A stretch of 62,000 nt of DNA, taken from NCBI GenBank assembly GCA_009746045.1, contig RPFO01000164.1, forward strand, positions 938,256 through 1,000,255, read 5' to 3'. A program made the position numbers and the translations under genes. This DNA is from Mesostigma viride. Its lineage: Eukaryota > Streptophyta > Mesostigmatophyceae > Mesostigmatales > Mesostigmataceae. This document shows positions 22,668-32,565 of this stretch, piece after piece (within the stretch, counting starts at the first letter, position 1; each line of letters begins with the position of its first letter). Under the pieces are notes generated by a model. That model ran no database searches. It was not told where the DNA came from and worked only from the letters and a program-made list of their open reading frames with translations.

Positions 22668-23560
22668 CGTAAGAATTGTCTTGCGAAATGAAAGCTTAGC
22701 CGTATGCACTGTTCTGAAAAAATCTGATTTGTAAAAATGGAGAAAAAAAAAAAAAAAGGGAAAAAAACTAAAAAAAAAGAACCCTGAAAACTGACATGCC
22801 GCAAAAAGGATTCGACACGGCGACTGCCGGTCTCATCCAGGTATTGGGGTAGGGTGTAGATCCCCACCGGGGGTGTAGATCCCCCTGCTATTCGCTCGAA
22901 CAGTTCTACATGCTATTGTACAATATATAGTGGTAACGGAGAATAAAAAATGAAGAGACGACAAGAATGCCTTTGCACCAATAGGAGTCGACACTGCGTG
23001 TTCAGACTCCCAAGTACTCGGGCACCCACACCTGCCGGGGAGTACATTGTAATGCTATTCACTAGAACAGTTCCGGATGTAGCGTTAGTGATGATGTTGT
23101 ACAATATATTTCAATCACGTTTGTCAGAGTGTGCGTTTTTCCGACATGTAGGGCAGGTTGTACAACATTCTGTGCGCCAACCATGTGTACTACATGTATC
23201 GATTAGTATCACTACATGTATATTCCATCATGATCGCAGGATTAGTAACTACTGGGCTACATGTTAGTGTACCCTTACTAGGCTACTATGTAGAACCTTC
23301 AGAACCTGATTCTACCTTCCAAAATTCTAATTATGCGCCATGGATCAGTTCTGAAATGTAGAACGAGCCTACGTGGAGGGCATGACATCAGTCCAGCTGG
23401 CACCGCCGCGCACCATGACCGAGGGAACACGCCGTCACGTGCATGTAATGCAATGTTTGGAGACGACGGGCATGCATGCATGGTTAAGGGGACTCGGCGC
23501 GGCGAATATTTTCCGCGCCAAAAAAATTCCGCGGTACCCTCCGTACCGTGAAAAGTGGGT
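22668..23560. other. Unassigned; solo fragments of palindrome-related words
   Basis: Contains an A-rich tract (about 22740-22790) and two more occurrences of a TGCTATTCGC(T)TCGAACAGTTC-like word (near 22887 and 23051), each followed by TTGTACAATATAT. These are related to the inner arm of the 751 bp palindrome. There is a tandem GGGTGTAGATCCCC pair near 22853-22883. No gene was recognised. Confidence 0.4.
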
Positions 23561-24589
23561 GCACGGTGCGCGCACCCCTTGCGGAAGTGGCCATGGCGAC
23601 TGCTTTTAGACGAAACGTGACAAATCTGGCTCGCGGAAAGCAGAAAAAATGCTCGATTCTTGGAGAAAGTTAGTTACTGATTCTAATTTATGGTGGGATA
23701 GTTGCGATCTATAATGTCGCGGGCTCTTTTTCTTTACCATCGGCAGGGGGGGTCCGGCCTGAATTTCTGTCGGGATGAATAAAGTATAATTGATGCCTGC
23801 AGGTGTGATTGTCGATTGTTGCCAGTTTTGATGGTCGTAAGGAAAGCTAGTTTAATGATGTTTCTAAAGCCGTAAAAATTCCCGCTGCTATCTTTACCTT
23901 TCCCGTCATTTTGCGGTAAGATAACATTAGGCCTGCGCGATGCGCGCCCGACCTCTCCATGAAAGGGTGGCCTTTCTTGTGCGCCTGGGCACGAATAAAT
24001 GCCCGTTATGGTACGTTCTTGTATTAAACGTCCTAAGATAGCGCTTTCCTGCTTTCTTAGCTCGTTGAGCGTAAGCTTTTTGCCTTCTTTCCGGCCAGAT
24101 GCAGCCATGAAGTTGCGGGTCCTGGCGCTGCATCGCTGGATTCCTGGATGTTTTTAAGCAAGTTCGTCTGTGACGTGGCTGGCTTTCTGCAGCGCGTGGC
24201 CCACAACCTGTCGGGAAGGTGTAATGCTTTTATTTCCATGCTTCTCTGAAATTTCTTGTGCTTTATAGACAGTTGTGTTCGAGGAAATTCACGCGGTCTT
24301 CCTAAGCAGCGGCATCATTTTCCCCAGACACTGACGAGCTGGCACCTGTCTCCTAAAGAGAGCGGCTCGTGCTTGTTAGAAAGGAGGCAGTGTGCATTTT
24401 GCGGGACACAATGCTTTGGTGGCACATGCGTCAGGTAGGCTGTTCCAATGGTCTCTTCACCTTTCCCACTGAGTAAATGTTAGCATTTGTCATGCTAACC
24501 AGAGCAGCTAGCCACAGGTTGGCTGGATAAAAAGTCAGCTTATTTTCTCTTTATATACTGCGTGTGTGGTCCTCCACGTGTCCGGCTTG
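23561..24589 (+). repeat. Left terminal inverted repeat
   Basis: Inverted partner of 46661-47695. A 60-codon frame (24256-24438) is identical in protein in both arms, but neighbouring frames are not preserved, so this alone is weak evidence for coding. A TATA-like TTTATATACTG lies near the inner end (about 24550), reading outward on the minus strand. Confidence 0.9.
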
Positions 24590-25278
24590 CCATGATGACA
24601 CCATGGGAGCCTAAATCCTCCTCATGAATTACATAAATGCCAACCATGTACGTAGGCCAGCCATGGAGACACCATGGGAGCCTAAATCCTCCTCATGAAT
24701 TACATAAATGCCAACCATGTACGTAGGCCAGCCATGGAGACACCATGGGAGCCTGAGTCCTCATCATTTTTTTTTTCTTTGACATCCATGTACGTAGGCC
24801 AGCCATGATGACACCAATTGGGAGCCTGAATCCTCCTCATTAATTACATACATGCCATCCATGTACGTACACGGGCCATGATGACACCATGGGAGCCTGA
24901 ATCCTCATCATTTACTATTCCTTGACATCCAGGTACGTAGACGGGCCATGATGACACCATGGGAGCCTGAATCCTCATCATTAGTTACATAAATGCCAAC
25001 CATGTACGTAGACAAGCCATGATGACACCATGGGAGCCTGAATCCTCATCATTCGGATTACATAAATGCCATCCATGTACGTAGACGGGCGATGATGACA
25101 CCATGGGAGCCTGAATCCTCCTCATTAATTACATAAATGCCATCCATGTACGTAGACGGGCCATGATGACACCATGGGAGCCTGAATCCTCATCATTAAT
25201 TACATAAATGCCATCCATGTACGTACACGGGCCATGATGACACCATGGGAGCCTGAATCCTCATCATTAATTACATAA
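24590..25278 (-). repeat. ~70 bp satellite, minus-oriented block 1
   Basis: Tandem units with core CCATGATGACACCATGGGAG then CCTGAATCCTCATCATT. Each is followed by one of three interchangeable linkers: TAATTACATAAATGCCATCC, TACTATTCCTTGACATCC or TTTTTTTCTTTGACATCC. ATGTACGTAG and GGCCAGC/ACGGGC variants complete the unit. The block ends at the insertion point of the first split-direct-repeat element. Confidence 0.95.
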
Positions 25279-26123
25279 TCGGGGTTCTTTGAACGGAGTT
25301 TCATCCATTTCTGGCCTTGCCTTGCTTTGCATGCATCACCACAAAACATCAAATTTATTACAATATGTGTGCTAGCTCTATACGGTGGAATAACACAGAC
25401 ATGTCTACCAGATGGCAACACGGCCATCTGTATGCTAGGGTGAGCACACTATGTGAATGTGCAGGGCCAGCCCACAGCAGCTGTGCCCCTGCTCTACCCC
25501 TTTTGCCAGGGTGGGCGGGTGGGAGGCAAAAGAAAACAACCTGCTTCCCTAGAATGGAAGCCCACCCTTTATAGCAACCACCTCTCCAGCCAACCCCTAC
25601 CTGGGTGGCTGGGGTACGGGTGCCAGCACAAAAAATATTTTTTCTAAAATTATTTTTTCTTTTGGTGCTATACGGCGTTGCATTCTCCGCTCAGCAGGTT
25701 AGTCATAGATAAAATGAGCATAGCTCACCAAATCCATTTCTGGCCTTGCCTTGCTTTGCATGCATCACCACAAAACATCAAATTTATTACAATATGTGTG
25801 CTAGCTCTATACGGTGGAATAACACAGACATGTCTACCAGATGGCAACACGGCCATCTGTATGCTAGGGTGAGCACACTATGTGAATGTGCAGGGCCAGC
25901 CCACAGCAGCTGTGCCCCTGCTCTACCCACATCTCCTTACATGGCTAACAGCCGAAAATACGTAGGACATGCAAAAAAGAAAACTTAAACTACCTAGCTA
26001 TGGGGGTACTTTGTCCCAACCCAGGTTCACCCTCGGGTTAGTTAAACCATTTCCCCCCTGACCTCCCACACAAGGGTGAGGTCAGTTGATAGCTAAAAGA
26101 CGAGAGGTAAAAACAGGAGGACG

Positions 26124-29054
26124 TCAAAACTCGACGCCACCGAAGTGGCGCCGGAAAGCCGCTGGGTCAAAACCCAGGGCCTGAGCCCAGAGGGCGGGTG
26201 GGATGTCGCGCCCCAGGAGGCTGCGGTGGAGGCCAATGTAGCGCGTGACCGAGAGGGCCGAAGCCCACCGGCCGCGCAGCTGGATGGCCTCCGGCGACTC
26301 GCCAGCGATGGCGTCGTGCGTCGCCCCCCCATGCCGGAGGCTGTGAAAAGAAAACATCCCTGGGATGCTCATGCGGGCCTGCACAGCCTCCCACTGCTGC
26401 CTAGCCTGGCTGTACGTTAAGCCTCGAAAGAGGAGTGCATCCGGGGGCTGGCCAGCCGTCAGACGTCGCAGGAGCCACAAAGAAAGTGGATCCCGGACGA
26501 GGACGTGCTGGGCCGCCCCCTGCGCAGTTTTGGGGTTGCGCAGCACAAGGGCACCGACCATGGGCCCTGGCTCGAGAAGGGGGTGGCCGGGATGAGCCAC
26601 ATCCCGAACCCGCAGCCCTAGCGCCTCGCTAATGCGTAAATACTGCTGGAAAGCAATAATAATCAACGCACTCAAATGCACCTGTCGACGTGAAACTAGC
26701 AACAGGGCAGTGAAATAGCAAAGGCGCCAGGGCATAGGCGGAGGGCTGACAGCCGGAACAAGCCGCTGCCAACCTGCTAGCAGGCGGTCCGCCAGTACCC
26801 AATTCCGAACAATGTCGGGGTAGTACAGGTGCAGACAGGCCTTGGCATGCTGGCATAAGGTACGCCCCCGCCCGCCTCTGGCATGGTAGACAGCAGAAAT
26901 CCACTCACAGAAAATGGCTTCGGCGTCAGCTGGGTCGACAGGGCCAGGTGGCGCCCACGCCACGTAGACAGCCGCCGCACGTCGGTACGCTGGCAAGGTA
27001 GACACAGGGTTGACTGTGCCCTCCAAAAGTGCCAAGTCCCGAGGGCGTCGCGCCCCCTCAGGCCCAGGGTTGGGATGCACGTCACCACACCGGGTCAAGT
27101 CAGGAACCCAAGCGCCACGCCGACTGGCCTTGTCAGCTGGGTTGTGGTCGGTAGCCACCCAGACCCAGTGGCTCTGCATGTCGCCAGCCAGTGACAGAGC
27201 GCAGTAGCGTCGAACCAGCTGGTTGAGACGGTAGGAAGACGACCGCCCTCTGACAAACGCCCCCACCACAGCACTGGAGTCTACGAGCCGGACGACTCGC
27301 TTACCCCGACACGCCTTGGTCCGGCACGACCACTCGACCCCCTGTGTCGCAGCAATCGCCTCCTTGACGTTGATGTGGTTAGGCTGCCCCCGCCACCGGT
27401 AGGACAGTGCCGTACGCCAGTGGCCACTATCCAGCAGGCTGTAGTCCCCCTCCTCCATGCGCTCCAGGTCCCAGTCCTCCCCAGACGTTAAAGCTGTCGT
27501 CCGCCACCCCCGCGCTTCGCGCCGGGTCGCCAGCCGGGCACAATCGGCCCCAGGCAGGTCCCTGTAGACCACCCCACCGCCGGAGCCGCTCGCATCACTT
27601 GCGACGACCCGGTCAGAAAGGGGCCGGGCCCTGGCCGCCCTCAAAAAGGGGGCCAGGTCGATCGCCGCCTGAAGCTCCTGGCGGGCCCCCGCAGGGAGGC
27701 GCCAGCGGCGCCCAGGCAGGGAGGCATTCATGGCTGCTAGCAGCCGGTACGTCTCAGACCACACCGAAAGCATGGGGCGGCACAGCAGATGCATCCACAC
27801 CCACTTCCCAAGCACAGAACTAAGTTCGCGGTAGTATGTAAACCCGCGATCTAAGATTCTATGAGTAGCGGCGATAACTGCCACCACACGCTCAGGAACA
27901 GGCACCACGTCACCATCCCTTTGGTGAATGACCCCCACCGCCTGCACACCAGTCTGCTCTGCTGTCGCCCGTACCACCTTGTCAGACTTCTGCACCAGCC
28001 CAACAGCGGCGTAGGCAGCCTGAACACGATCTAGCTGCTGATTCACCCCATCCACCGACGCACAGTGGGTGAAATGGAGATCATCGATCGTCACAGCATG
28101 CATACCTTCCAGATCCTGCCGAGATTCGAAGCACGGCGAGGGCGCCAAGGGCGCAGCAGGGTCCTCCTCCAGCCTCAGCCGGACGGTCTCCCCCGCCTCG
28201 TTGGCCTCCGCCACCAGGATCAGCGCGGACATGTTGATGCTCAGCCCACGACTAGCCTCCAACGGCGGCTTGGGGCCACAGCGGTACAACACAGACTGAT
28301 GCACACACTGGGCCACCGCGACGGCCAGCTTGTTGCCCATTGGCCAGCACAACATCCACGGCCACACCTTCCGACGAGCCCCACTCAGGCCCACCAGATC
28401 CGACCACACCGGCATCCACGCACAGTACCGCCGCATCCAAACTGGCAGGCGGAGTCTGTTGTAGTACGAATCCAAATCTGATACGCCCCCAAAAACATCC
28501 TCCCCAGCGCGCGTGGGCAAATCGCAAATCACGCCAAGGTGTGGTAAAAAAGCGGGCATAGGATCAGGTAGTGGCATGTTGCCACGCCGGTTGTCCACAA
28601 TCAGCCGTATACGGCCGTCGGGCTTTCCGACCCCGAAAGTACCGTTCACCATAGGCGGCTCCTCCTCAAAAAATCCACCCAAAATCCCCCTCTCCACACA
28701 CACCGTGCAAACCCGCGCGAACTCCTCCATGCTACACCCCCGCGAGATCCGCATCGACTTCTGCAAGATCCGCTCTGCTGGGCTCAGCGTCCGTACCATC
28801 CTACTCTCATCATTCAAAATTGCTCCCCAAGAGGGGGGTAGTAAGTTCAGCACATCCACTTGGCCACCTTCCCCCGGACCAGGCAAAGCCAAGCGTGCGG
28901 CCACTAACGGTTCGTAAGGGGCTCCTTCAGCATATTCACCCCCATCCACTACAGATCCTGCCATTGCCGCTACGGAACCACCGTTCCGGCGGACAAAGGA
29001 CCTGCAAGCATCATCGATCCCATCTAGGGCCGCCTGCTGCAGAGGCCCGGGCAC
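26124..29054 (-). CDS. pol: DIRS-order pol polyprotein: RT, RNase H, tyrosine recombinase
   Basis: 976 aa from an ATG at 29054. It makes cDNA from the element RNA and integrates it by a recombinase rather than a DDE integrase. The reverse transcriptase spans about 130-400: GKPDGRIRLIVDNRRG at 143, motif A with DLDSYYNRLRLP (D193), motif B with PMGNKLAVAVAQ at 238, and motif C with TIDDL (322-326). RNase H spans about 484-645: SDASGSGG (D487), E565 in VKEAI, D592 in LVDSSA, and DHNPADKAS at 636-644. The tyrosine recombinase spans about 680-950: R807 in YLRISEAL, HSLRH (H904, R907), W930 where many members have His, and Y939 in VTRYIGL as likely nucleophile. Between RNase H and recombinase lies CGDVHPNPGP (656-665), a 2A-like motif with His where the consensus has Glu. 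No frameshift or stop was seen, so it may be active. Confidence 0.93.
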   Translation of the reverse strand: MPGPLQQAALDGIDDACRSFVRRNGGSVAAMAGSVVDGGEYAEGAPYEPLVAARLALPGPGEGGQVDVLNLLPPSWGAILNDESRMVRTLSPAERILQKSMRISRGCSMEEFARVCTVCVERGILGGFFEEEPPMVNGTFGVGKPDGRIRLIVDNRRGNMPLPDPMPAFLPHLGVICDLPTRAGEDVFGGVSDLDSYYNRLRLPVWMRRYCAWMPVWSDLVGLSGARRKVWPWMLCWPMGNKLAVAVAQCVHQSVLYRCGPKPPLEASRGLSINMSALILVAEANEAGETVRLRLEEDPAAPLAPSPCFESRQDLEGMHAVTIDDLHFTHCASVDGVNQQLDRVQAAYAAVGLVQKSDKVVRATAEQTGVQAVGVIHQRDGDVVPVPERVVAVIAATHRILDRGFTYYRELSSVLGKWVWMHLLCRPMLSVWSETYRLLAAMNASLPGRRWRLPAGARQELQAAIDLAPFLRAARARPLSDRVVASDASGSGGGVVYRDLPGADCARLATRREARGWRTTALTSGEDWDLERMEEGDYSLLDSGHWRTALSYRWRGQPNHINVKEAIAATQGVEWSCRTKACRGKRVVRLVDSSAVVGAFVRGRSSSYRLNQLVRRYCALSLAGDMQSHWVWVATDHNPADKASRRGAWVPDLTRCGDVHPNPGPEGARRPRDLALLEGTVNPVSTLPAYRRAAAVYVAWAPPGPVDPADAEAIFCEWISAVYHARGGRGRTLCQHAKACLHLYYPDIVRNWVLADRLLAGWQRLVPAVSPPPMPWRLCYFTALLLVSRRQVHLSALIIIAFQQYLRISEALGLRVRDVAHPGHPLLEPGPMVGALVLRNPKTAQGAAQHVLVRDPLSLWLLRRLTAGQPPDALLFRGLTYSQARQQWEAVQARMSIPGMFSFHSLRHGGATHDAIAGESPEAIQLRGRWASALSVTRYIGLHRSLLGRDIPPALWAQALGFDPAAFRRHFGGVEF

Positions 29055-29250
29055 ACGGGCTGAATCTACAGCAGGCGGGTCTCGCCCCCCCCCCCCATCC
29101 AGTTTAACGCCCTAACCGTCTGACAGGCTAGTGTGCGAGCATTAAAAGCCCGACTCATCCTATCGCGCCTACGGCCTGAGCGTACCTGCTGCCACCAGTC
29201 ACGAGGTGGCAGGGGTGCTGGAAGAGGTAGTGGAAGAAGGCACCGCTCCC

Positions 29251-30350
29251 TCACTTGTTGTTGTTGGACGGGCCGCCCTGCCCCTTCTTGCCGGGACCCT
29301 GCTCCAGCTTGTGCTGCAGCTTCCCCATGCTCATCGCCGCCCGCACCGCCGGAGACGCCAGCATTGCTCCACCCTCCTGGAATGGCAGCATTGCCGACGG
29401 CGTCCCCTTCCAACCCGTCGACCCCACATCCACCAGCTGGCATGCCGTGATCAGCTTTGCCAGGTACTCGGCTGCTGCCAGCTCCAGAATTACTTCGGAG
29501 CGTGGCGTGGCCCAGTAGCCAAATTCTGTCACCATCGTGTCCAGAATTCCTGCCATCTGCAGGAGCAGCATCCGCCTCTCCCCGCTGGCTGAGCTGCCGT
29601 GCATCGTCAGCATTAACGATGCACGGATGGACTTCCCCCCCACGCTCTCCGCGTAGTCCAGCATTCCGGCAGCACCGCCTCCAGCATGTTGCTCACCAGA
29701 CCGGCACTGCATGCCCACTCAGCGCCACCCCCTTCGTGCGCGCCAGTCTGCCAGCAGCCGTCGCTGCGGCTGGGCTTGCAGCTGCTGGAGTCTTTGCCTG
29801 GTCCAGCAGCTTCGACATAGCCGATATTAGGTCGCCAATATCTCCGCCAGTGCGGGCGTTGCCCGGCCGGGATGGAAGCCCTCCAGCTGGCGTTGCATAG
29901 CCCGTCTCGGTCCCCAGCAGCCGACCTAGGTTTCGGTCCAGGTCCGCCACAGCCTGGTCGATCGCCCCAGGAGCGCCATCGTCCTCCCAGCGCCCCTCCA
30001 CCATGCCCCGCCCCTCCGCTTCCACCTGCCGAAGGGGGAACACCCCCCGTTCCCACCGCACCTGCTGACACTGGTGGGTCCGGCTCTGCAATAGCCTCCC
30101 CCAGTTGCGCTGCTAGCACATCGGCCAGGGCCTCCTCCCCATCCCAGTCGCTGACAAACCCCCGTTCCTCCAGGACGTCCATGACGTTCTTGGCACGCCC
30201 CGGAGTGAGCTTCTGGATCCGCTCTAGCCAGTTCCCCTCCCCTAGGATCTTCTGAACCGCAGTGGCGGCCTCCTTTGGGGTGCATCCCTCCTTGGCTGCT
30301 TGCTTGAGTTTCGCTAGGAAATTCCGGTCTGGGGCTGTCACTGTGGACAT
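29251..30350 (-). pseudogene. gag: gag-like ORF of the tyrosine-recombinase retrotransposon, frameshifted
   Basis: The start is likely the ATG at 30350 (MSTVTAPDRNFLAKLKQA), 5' of pol and just inside repeat A1. Good protein-like sequence continues through three frames: 30350 to about 30040, then about 30030 to 29693 (including DQAVADLDRNLGRLLGTET), then about 29718 to 29251 (including GGKSIRASLMLTMHGS), ending in a Lys/Gly/Asn tail (KKGQGGPSNNNK). Two frame changes are therefore needed to read it through. They could be mutations, assembly errors in GC-rich runs, or programmed events; I favour damage. The N-terminal segment resembles a small helical nucleic-acid-binding domain only in composition. 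Its position is that of gag in this class, but no conserved gag motif or zinc knuckle is visible. Confidence 0.6.
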
Positions 30351-32565
30351 GGTAGGTTATACTGCTTGATGTGTTATCTTGCGTTTTGTTTTTTGTGTTG
30401 TGGTCACGTGAGGTTCTCAGGCAAAAGAAAACAACCTGCTTCCCTAGAATGGAAGCCCACCCTTTATAGCAACCACCTCTCCAGCCAACCCCTACCTGGG
30501 TGGCTGGGGTACGGGTGCCAGCACAAAAAATATTTTTTCTAAAATTATTTTTTCTTTTGGTGCTATACGGCGTTGCATTCTCCGCTCAGCAGGTTAGTCA
30601 TAGATAAAATGAGCATAGCTCACCAATTCTATACGTGAATGCGGGAACAAGAGGCCGCTGGATGAGCGGCTTATAGGTCGTAGTGTTTACTCGTAGCTGT
30701 TTGGCTAGAGCTTTTGTGATTAGTAGATGCAATATAGTGCATGGTTGAAAAATGAATTAAATAAAATGTGCGTTCCGCGCTTGGGTTGATTATACCCGGG
30801 CGGAACGGGGCGTGAGGTGCAGTGCCCCTGAAAAGAACAACCTACGCATTATTTAATACTAGCCGTGCAGATTCGGGATATTCTACCCCCGGTCTGTACG
30901 GTTAGCGTCTTACTAGCATCCACTAAACATAAGGGTTTAATGACGTCAGTTAGCTAGGGATAAGGGAGGTTTTGCGACTAAAAGCCGCTCTGGCTGGTTT
31001 TGTCGGCCTCTTTCTTTGCTCGTTGTCGTTGCGGCGGCAGCCGCAGCTATGGGTGCTGCGGAGCAAAATCCCAAAAGCACTGGTTGCACTGGCCACTTGG
31101 CCAGTGGTGAGACTTCCAGTTGTTAACCGGCCAGGCGTAGTTCCTCGCTCGGTTAACTAAAAGAAAAGAAAATGATTACCTCCGGTCCGCACCTTTTCCC
31201 CAGCTTGGGGTCTTTGGTGGGCCGGATGCCGTGACAGGTGCTCAACTGTCGCTTGGTCGGCCCAGTGCGCGAGCTGGTGCTCCGTACCTGGGGATGCTTG
31301 CACCCCGGGTTGGAGCCGGATGGCTGGCACTGGCGACCCGTGTCTCGGTCCGCGGCCTGCGGCTTTTTCTTCGGAAATTGCTGCTGGCCAGCAAACTTTG
31401 CAATTGCCTTCCGCCGAGGGGGGGGTGGTTGGGGCTGGGGACGGCGATGGGAAAAGCGCCTAAGCTAGAAATTTTTTCCCCACGCATAGAAACCTCGGGG
31501 GGAATGCGGTCTTGGCTGAACGGACTCTCGTTCAGCCAGGTGCCTGGGGCTGTGGCCTCGGGCATCCGGGCTGGCGGGGCCTGGGCTAGGTCCACGTTTT
31601 TTCTCGAAGCACCCCGGGTCTATGGGGAGACGGCCATAGCGGTACCGACTCGGGGCCCCGAGAGGGGTCATGATAGGCTGGCCGTGCGCAATCGCAGTGC
31701 AAATGCGCTGGGCCTTTTTGGGCCTGGCCATGCATCCACAGCCGCCGGGCACACGCCTCCCGATGTGGGGGGGCTCCCGTTTTGCGGCAGGGCGGTCACT
31801 TGTGACAACGAGCAAGGTGGAGTGCGGCTTCAAGGGAAAGCCAGGGCGGGGGTGATTGGGCAACGTACTTCATGAAGGGCCTTGAACGGCGTGCCTCCGG
31901 GCATGTCAATTAGTGTCACATGTATGCTTCCACTTATTGTTTTAATGAAGATGCTGGTTTTTGTGGGAGCTACGTGGGACATGAATCGGGGTTCTTTGAA
32001 CGGAGTTTCTTCTATACGTGAATGCGGGAACAAGAGGCCGCTGGATGAGCGGCTTATAGGTCGTAGTGTTTACTCGTAGCTGTTTGGCTAGAGCTTTTGT
32101 GATTAGTAGATGCAATATAGTGCATGGTTGAAAAATGAATTAAATAAAATGTGCGTTCCGCGCTTGGGTTGATTATACCCGGGCGGAACGGGGCGTGAGG
32201 TGCAGTGCCCCTGAAAAGAACAACCTACGCATTATTTAATACTAGCCGTGCAGATTCGGGATATTCTACCCCCGGTCTGTACGGTTAGCGTCTTACTAGC
32301 ATCCACTAAACATAAGGGTTTAATGACGTCAGTTAGCTAGGGATAAGGGAGGTTTTGCGACTAAAAGCCGCTCTGGCTGGTTTTGTCGGCCTCTTTCTTT
32401 GCTCCCCACCCACCCACCCGTGTCTTGGTTGCCTCTAGGGCAACGTACTTCATGAAGGGCCTTGAACGGCGTGCCTCCGGGCATGTCAATTAGTGTCACA
32501 TGTATGCTTCCACTTATTGTTTTAATGAAGATGCTGGTTTTTGTGGGAGCTACGTGGGACATGAA

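Larger units (their letters stand above)
25303..30626 (-). mobile_element. Autonomous PAT/Ngaro-like tyrosine-recombinase retrotransposon (5.3 kb)
   Basis: Reading on the minus strand: A1 (30626-30420, 207 bp), gag-like ORF, pol ORF, B1 (25928-25732, 197 bp), A2 (25731-25525), a 25 bp linker, then B2 (25499-25303). B1 and A2 abut, as expected if they represent the circular-junction copy. Repeat copies are identical or nearly so, suggesting a recent insertion. The flanks GAGTTTC and TTCTATACG join to restore the A1 repeat of the host element with no duplication. pol is open over 976 codons and keeps the catalytic motifs. gag is broken by two frame changes. Family placement rests on architecture plus RT, RNase H and YR domains. 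Confidence 0.92.
25279..32565 (+). mobile_element. Non-autonomous split-direct-repeat element, copy 1 (interrupted)
   Basis: Own sequence is 1963 bp (25279-25302 plus 30627-32565); the rest is an inserted autonomous element. The order is A1 (419 bp, ending 31021), internal region (31022-31857), B1 (31858-31985, 128 bp), A2 (31986-32404), a 33 bp linker, then B2 (32438-32565). B1 and A2 abut directly. This is the A1-I-B1-A2-B2 pattern of PAT/Ngaro/TOC-type tyrosine-recombinase retroelements. Removing it restores an uninterrupted satellite unit (CATAA joined to ATGCC), so there is no target-site duplication. A1 and A2 share variants that differ from copy 2. The internal region has GC-rich open frames on both strands but no recognisable protein, so mobilisation would have to be in trans. 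Confidence 0.85.

Noticed and set aside
24256-24438. 60-codon Cys-containing frame conserved in both terminal repeats
   Set aside because: Identical protein could simply reflect the high identity of the repeats. No family motif, and neighbouring frames are broken.
31231-31875. 214-codon frame inside the non-autonomous element
   Set aside because: GC-rich frame with overlapping frames on the other strand. In copy 2 (43175-43534) an indel shortens it, so it is not conserved as a protein.
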